This document shows, one piece after another, positions 5,869 through 9,832 of a DNA stretch of 9,832 bases; within the stretch, counting starts at the first letter, position 1, and each line of letters opens with the position of its first letter. The position numbers were made by a program, and so were the translations under genes. The notes beneath the pieces are model-generated. The model saw nothing but the letters and a program-made list of their open reading frames with translations, searched no databases and was not told where the DNA came from. Origin of the DNA: CAXYVX01 sp049297855 (GTDB lineage Bacteria; Patescibacteriota; Saccharimonadia; Saccharimonadales; Saccharimonadaceae); NCBI GenBank assembly GCA_049297855.1, contig JBAQVB010000079.1, forward strand, positions 1-9,832, written 5' to 3'.

Positions 5869-8430
5869 ATGGATTTTGGTAAGAAATTGACAAACGAAGC
5901 GCGTGACACTTTGGCCAGTGCGGAGATTTTTGCGCGCAGTAGTGGTGCGCAATATATTGGGACTGAGCATTTATTGCTGGGCATTTTAAATCAAAATAAC
6001 ACCGACGCGGCGCACATCTTACTCGACGCGGGCATTACTTTTGAACAGATGCGCGAGCAGCTCAAGATTGCTAAAACGGCTGTGACTAATCCACTGCTCC
6101 AGCCGACGCGCGGTTTTTCCGAGGCGGCAAAATTGACGTTGCGCATGTCGATTGAGCTAGCTAACGAATTCGGTCAGGATTTTTGTACAACCGAACATTT
6201 ATTGTTTTCGCTACTGAATCAGCGTGATTCGCGGGCGGTACGGTCGTTAAAGGACGCCGGTGCAAACGTCGATAAAATTTTAGCCGATATGGAGGAGTAT
6301 TTTCGTGAAGATCAGGCGGATGCTAATAATTACGACAGCGATTTGGCACTCGGGAATCGAGAGCGCCAAGTTAAAGGTAGTTTCTTGACGAAATTTTCGC
6401 GTAATTTGACGATCGCTGCTAAGAAAAACCAGCTCGATCCGGTGATTGGCCGCGATCAAGAATTAGGACGAATGGCGGTAATTTTATCGCGTCGTCAAAA
6501 AAATAATCCGGTCCTAATCGGTGAAGCGGGCGTCGGCAAAACCGCTATAGTTGAAGGTTTGGCTGAGCGCATCGTTAAAAACGAGGTGCCGAAAAAGCTA
6601 CGTGACAAAGAGATTCTGCAGCTCGATTTGGCCGGTCTGGTCGCTGGTACTAAATTCCGTGGTGAGTTCGAGGAACGGCTGAAGCGCGTGATCGATGAGG
6701 CGTCGTCTAATAAAAATATTATCTTGTTCCTGGATGAAATGCATCTGTTATCAGGTGCGGGCGTCGGTGAAGGCTCGATGGACGCGGCGAATATCATGAA
6801 GCCAGCTCTGTCGCGCGGACAAATTCGATTGATCGGTGCAACGACCAACGACGAATATCGCAAGGGCATTGAGAAAGACGCCGCCTTGGCGCGCCGTTTT
6901 CAAACTATCGAAGTGGCGCCACCGAACTTGGCTAATACTGTGAAAATCGTCGAAGGCGTGCGCGAACAGTATGAAAATCATCACAACGTCAAGTTGAGTG
7001 ATAGAGTTATTGAGGAGGCCGCGCGCTTGTCAGACCGTTATTTGACGGAACGCTTTCAGCCGGATAAAACGCTGGATGTCATCGACGAAGCCTCGGCGCG
7101 AGCGCGCATTGGATATGAGAAACATGATCATAAGAATAATGAGACGGCCACGAAACTGACCAGACTCATAGTTGAAAAACAATCGTTGTCCAAAAAAACT
7201 GACGCGGCGGCGGCGGAGGAGAATTACGAAAAAGCGGCGCTTTACAAAATGCGTGTGTCGCGGTTGGATGAGCAAATCGCCGAGTTGGAAAAGGCGCAGA
7301 AAGCCGACGTGCGTATCAATCTCAAAACGGACGACGTGGCGCAAACCGTTGCGCAAATGACGGGCGTGCCGGTAGAGCAGTTGTCGCGGAGTGACGCAAT
7401 CAAGGTTTTGAATTTGGGGAAGAATATGTCACGACGGATTATCGGTCAAAAACCGGCCATTGCGGCCATTGCGCGCAGTATTCGTCGTTCGCGGGCGGGC
7501 ATCGTATCGGCAAATCGGCCGATCGGTTCGTTCATTTTTCTCGGCCCGACGGGTGTCGGTAAAACCGAAACGGCGCGCGAGTTGGCGCGAGAGATTTTTG
7601 GTGGCGCGCGTAATTTAATCAAAATCGACATGAGCGAATTTAGCGAAGCGCACACCGCGGCGCGATTGGTTGGTGCGCCGGCTGGCTACGTCGGTTATGA
7701 TGACGGCGGTACGTTGACTGAAAAGGTGCGACGTCAGCCTTATTCCGTGGTGTTATTTGACGAAATCGAGAAGGCGCATCCACGTGTTTTCAATTTACTG
7801 TTACAGATTCTGGAGGACGGCAAATTGACCGACGGCAAGGGTAAAACGGTTGACTTCAGCAACACGATTATCATTTTGACGAGTAATATTGGTGCGTCTG
7901 AGCTGACACACGAAGCACTCGGATTTGGCGATCACGATCAACTGGCAGCGGCTAAAACAGCCTCGACGACGAATGATAAAACGCCGGATCGTAACGGTTT
8001 TGACGATATTCCAAATGCGTTAAAAAACGCAATGCGTCCGGAGCTTTTGAATCGTTTTGACGCGATTATCGAGTTTAATTCGCTCAGTCGAGCCGAAGTT
8101 GGCCAAATTTTTGATCTGATGATTAATGAATTGAACGACCGTTTGATTAGCAAAGGTATCAGCGTGACTTTCACTGCTAGCGCTAAAAATTACTTGATCG
8201 GGCGTGGTTACGATCGTAAATTTGGCGCCCGGCCGTTACGTCGCGTTATCCAAAATGAAGTTGAGGATTTGTTGGCTGAAAAAATGTTGCGGCGCGAAGT
8301 TATACGCGGCGACGTGGTGCGAATCTCGCGCAAAAATGGTCAGTTGATGGCGGAAAATATGCATGAAAAGGCAACGACCAACGCCGCGACAGCCGTGGCG
8401 AATCATGCTACAATGATCGACGATGATTAA
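5869..8430 (+). CDS. clpC: ATP-dependent Clp protease ATP-binding subunit ClpC
   Basis: ClpC is a hexameric AAA+ unfoldase that feeds substrates to ClpP. The 853-residue protein begins with two Clp_N repeats (about 1-145). AAA domain 1 has Walker A GEAGVGKT (218-225) and Walker B LFLDE (286-290). A short middle domain (about 415-480) carries a UVR-like segment near 447-470, typical of ClpC rather than ClpB. AAA domain 2 has Walker A GPTGVGKT (559-566), a GYVGY pore loop (606-610), Walker B VVLFDE (627-632), the arginine-finger segment LLNRFD (726-731) and sensor-2 GAR (786-788). LGF (684-686) fits the ClpP-docking loop, so it probably works with ClpP, which is not in this window. The last 25 or so residues form a polar tail. 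Expression is controlled by the CIRCE promoter upstream. The next gene starts inside its stop region. Confidence 0.96.
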   Translation: MDFGKKLTNEARDTLASAEIFARSSGAQYIGTEHLLLGILNQNNTDAAHILLDAGITFEQMREQLKIAKTAVTNPLLQPTRGFSEAAKLTLRMSIELANEFGQDFCTTEHLLFSLLNQRDSRAVRSLKDAGANVDKILADMEEYFREDQADANNYDSDLALGNRERQVKGSFLTKFSRNLTIAAKKNQLDPVIGRDQELGRMAVILSRRQKNNPVLIGEAGVGKTAIVEGLAERIVKNEVPKKLRDKEILQLDLAGLVAGTKFRGEFEERLKRVIDEASSNKNIILFLDEMHLLSGAGVGEGSMDAANIMKPALSRGQIRLIGATTNDEYRKGIEKDAALARRFQTIEVAPPNLANTVKIVEGVREQYENHHNVKLSDRVIEEAARLSDRYLTERFQPDKTLDVIDEASARARIGYEKHDHKNNETATKLTRLIVEKQSLSKKTDAAAAEENYEKAALYKMRVSRLDEQIAELEKAQKADVRINLKTDDVAQTVAQMTGVPVEQLSRSDAIKVLNLGKNMSRRIIGQKPAIAAIARSIRRSRAGIVSANRPIGSFIFLGPTGVGKTETARELAREIFGGARNLIKIDMSEFSEAHTAARLVGAPAGYVGYDDGGTLTEKVRRQPYSVVLFDEIEKAHPRVFNLLLQILEDGKLTDGKGKTVDFSNTIIILTSNIGASELTHEALGFGDHDQLAAAKTASTTNDKTPDRNGFDDIPNALKNAMRPELLNRFDAIIEFNSLSRAEVGQIFDLMINELNDRLISKGISVTFTASAKNYLIGRGYDRKFGARPLRRVIQNEVEDLLAEKMLRREVIRGDVVRISRKNGQLMAENMHEKATTNAATAVANHATMIDDD
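8386..8414 (+). promoter_or_regulatory. Possible internal promoter for the HExxH gene, inside the clpC end
   Basis: GCGACA (8386-8391, 4 of 6 consensus bases) and TACAAT (8409-8414, 5 of 6) are separated by 17 nt. The -10-like box ends 8 nt before the ATG at 8423, the same geometry as rnhB and pepN. It is embedded in coding sequence, so a chance match is possible. Confidence 0.3.
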
Positions 8431-9439
8431 ACAGGAAATGGGTGTGGCGCCGCATAAACGACATCATTGGTTGCGACGTGGCTTGTTTTTAGCCGCGATT
8501 ATCGCCGGTAGTTTGAGTATTGGTCTATGGATTATGTCTAATCGCCAGACGCTACTCGATCAGATTATAGCTTGGCAGCACCCGTTGAATTCAGCGGTTG
8601 CGACTGTGGCGGACACGGCGGATTTGACGGCGCGCAGCCACTTTTTACTACAGGCAACTCAGGCGCAAATCAATGACCGCGCCAATTTCAACCGTCACTG
8701 CACAAACCAAGATGAATCGCAATCGATCGTGCTCGGTTGCTACACCGGTCAGATTTATGTATTTGATGTGTCCGATCCGTCGGTGTCGGGAATTAAAACA
8801 GTGATTTTGGCGCACGAAATGTTGCACGCGGCCTATGCGCGTTTGCCGCCCGATCAAAAAAATCAAATTAATCAGGAAATTCGCGCTTACATTCCGCAAA
8901 TTAAAAATGCGGATATTCGTGCTGCTTTGCCGATTTATGGTAAAACCGAACCAGGCGAAGAACTGAACGAACTCCATTCGTTGCTGGGAACGGAGGAAGC
9001 GAATTTGCCGCCTTCCCTGGAAAATTATTACAAAACCTATTTCACCGATCGCGATAAAGTTGTGTCGGCTTATGCGAAATATGCGGCCGTGTTCGCGACT
9101 TTACAGCGCACGCAAGCGCAGCTGTCTGGGCAGCTAAAAACCCTGAAGACGCAGATTGAACAGGCAACTGAGAATTATCAAACCGCAGTGAGTGCTCTAT
9201 CGAGTGACATTGACGCGTTCAATAGCTGTGCGCGCCAGGCGGGCTGTTTCGCGCCGTCGGCTTTCACGGTTCAACGCGTCAATTTGGCGACGCGACAACA
9301 GAATTTGTCGGCTATGGCGAACGCCATTAACGCTAAAATTAGTGATTATAACAATGATGTAAACCAGCTCAATGCGCTTGGTGTCGAAGCGCAGCGCCTC
9401 AATTCCAGCGTTGATTCGCGTGCACCGGCGCTGGAATAA
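8423..9439 (+). CDS. Membrane-anchored HExxH protein, putative zinc metallopeptidase
   Basis: I do not recognise a named family. The 338-residue protein has a short basic N-terminus, one membrane segment (about 20-38) and a large domain expected outside the membrane. HEMLH (131-135), preceded by the hydrophobic TVILA, is a zinc-peptidase-type helix; Glu180 or Glu183 in EELNELHS about 45 residues later could be the third ligand, as in gluzincins. Residues about 205-262 and 285-325 are rich in Gln/Ala/Asn heptad-like patterns and probably form coiled coil. Cys93/Cys106 and Cys269/Cys275 could form disulfides outside the cell. The ATG at 8423 overlaps the clpC stop by 8 nt, implying translational coupling or a leaderless start, because no Shine-Dalgarno precedes it. 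The context suggests envelope protein turnover under the same stress control. Peptidase activity is inferred from the motif only. Confidence 0.7.
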   Translation: MIKQEMGVAPHKRHHWLRRGLFLAAIIAGSLSIGLWIMSNRQTLLDQIIAWQHPLNSAVATVADTADLTARSHFLLQATQAQINDRANFNRHCTNQDESQSIVLGCYTGQIYVFDVSDPSVSGIKTVILAHEMLHAAYARLPPDQKNQINQEIRAYIPQIKNADIRAALPIYGKTEPGEELNELHSLLGTEEANLPPSLENYYKTYFTDRDKVVSAYAKYAAVFATLQRTQAQLSGQLKTLKTQIEQATENYQTAVSALSSDIDAFNSCARQAGCFAPSAFTVQRVNLATRQQNLSAMANAINAKISDYNNDVNQLNALGVEAQRLNSSVDSRAPALE

Positions 9440-9497
9440 AACAATCACTACAAGTGAACTGATCTGAGCAATTTACAGAGTTAATTTTGTATTATAT

Positions 9498-9527
9498 TTC
9501 ACTCCCTATCACCCTTGTGTTTATAAT
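9498..9527 (+). promoter_or_regulatory. Promoter of the right prepilin-like gene
   Basis: TATAAT (9522-9527) is preceded after 18 nt by TTCACT (9498-9503, 4 of 6 consensus bases). The start would lie near 9534, giving a leader of about 44 nt, close to that of the left prepilin gene. Confidence 0.5.
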
Positions 9528-9561
9528 ATTCATGTAGCAAAATACAACCAATAGATAAACC

Positions 9562-9567
9562 AAGGAG
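9562..9567 (+). promoter_or_regulatory. Ribosome binding site of the right prepilin-like gene
   Basis: AAGGAG lies 10 nt before ATG 9578-9580. It supports the long-leader start; the internal in-frame ATG at 9728 has no such site. Confidence 0.65.
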
Positions 9568-9577
9568 AATTAAGTCC

Positions 9578-9832
9578 ATGAATAATCATCAATTATTAAA
9601 CAAAAGTAACAATAACAATAATAATAATAATAACAACGACAAAGACAACCACAACCGCAACCACAAAAATAACAAATTGCGCCACTCTATCCATTCCTCC
9701 CATTCTTCTAACCCAACTTCCAACCCAATGGGGGGGGGTATTAATGGTTTCACTATCATTGAAGTCGCATGAGTCTTAGCAATAGCAGGTTTAATATTCC
9801 TTGTAGTTTTTATTGCTTGGCCAGCCTTACAA
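9578..9832 (+). CDS. Type IV prepilin-like gene with in-frame TGA (3' partial; possibly pseudogene)
   Basis: From ATG 9578 the frame gives 64 residues, a TGA (9770-9772), then 20 more residues to the window edge. The leader is 57 residues, very rich in Asn, His and Ser, with ten Asn in a row (11-20), ending in Gly57 before Phe58. The mature start GFTIIEVA and the 20 residues after the TGA are identical to the left prepilin (298-864), with TGA in place of Leu at mature position 8. Over these 29 sense codons I count 17 synonymous and no amino-acid differences, so protein-level constraint held on both sides of the stop. Promoter and Shine-Dalgarno are present. The gene is AT-richer than its neighbours. 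It could carry a recent nonsense mutation, a sequencing error or a recoded stop. An internal ATG at 9728 would give a normal-length 7-residue leader but lacks a ribosome binding site and does not avoid the TGA. Confidence 0.7.
9608..9637 (+). repeat. AAT/AAC trinucleotide tract coding for ten Asn
   Basis: Ten consecutive Asn codons (AAC AAT AAC, five AAT, two AAC) lie in the prepilin leader. Gain or loss of units would change leader length without shifting the frame. Confidence 0.8.
9730..9738 (+). repeat. G9 homopolymer tract in the prepilin leader
   Basis: Nine consecutive G bases begin with the last base of an in-frame ATG and run through three Gly codons. Only nine (or nine plus or minus three) keeps the downstream prepilin motif in frame; the two other frames hit stops within about 45 nt. 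Such G-runs are typical slipped-strand sites and are also common sequencing-error sites. Confidence 0.8.

Noticed and set aside
9770..9772. Genome-wide UGA reassignment (for example to Gly, as in some other CPR lineages)
   Set aside because: nusA, clpC, pepN, rnhB-yraN and the HExxH gene are full length with no in-frame TGA, so global reassignment is not supported; a local event or error is more likely.
1..9832. CRISPR arrays, insertion sequences, tRNA or rRNA genes
   Set aside because: No spaced direct repeats, transposase frames, terminal inverted repeats or cloverleaf-like segments were seen in the intergenic regions.

Overview
The window looks like chromosomal DNA of a Patescibacteria/CPR bacterium, most likely a Saccharibacteria (TM7) relative. 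This is inferred from memory of the families and not from a search: short housekeeping genes packed tightly, an RNase HII fused to a YraN domain, and prepilins with a GFTIIEVA..LAIAGLIF N-terminus typical of that group. All seven visible stop codons are TAA, and the housekeeping genes read cleanly in the standard code.

Layout. Bases 2-121 are the Ala/Glu/Lys-rich tail of a protein that starts before the window. A type IV prepilin-like gene lies on the minus strand (298-864). Upstream of it, also on the minus strand, is an rnhB-yraN fusion (3524-4528) followed by an M1 aminopeptidase gene, pepN (947-3496). Divergent from rnhB, on the plus strand, is nusA (4647-5705). Then comes clpC (5869-8430), preceded by a perfect CIRCE operator whose spacer contains the -35 box. 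A membrane-anchored HExxH protein gene (8423-9439) overlaps the clpC stop by 8 nt. The right edge holds the start of a second prepilin gene (from 9578), cut by the window end.

Working together. ClpC (ATP-driven unfoldase), the HExxH protein and PepN suggest a protein-turnover neighbourhood, with clpC under HrcA/CIRCE stress control. NusA and RNase HII/YraN serve transcription and nucleic-acid upkeep. The two prepilins flank the cluster and are transcribed outward.

Most unusual points. (1) The right-hand prepilin has a 57-residue leader with an Asn-10 run and a G9 tract, and an in-frame TGA at mature position 8, yet the codons around the TGA differ from the left-hand copy only synonymously. 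(2) Three start codons (rnhB, pepN, the HExxH gene) sit 6-8 nt after a -10-like box with no Shine-Dalgarno sequence, which suggests leaderless mRNAs. (3) RNase HII is fused to YraN. (4) The clpC leader can form an AU-rich stem next to its ribosome binding site.
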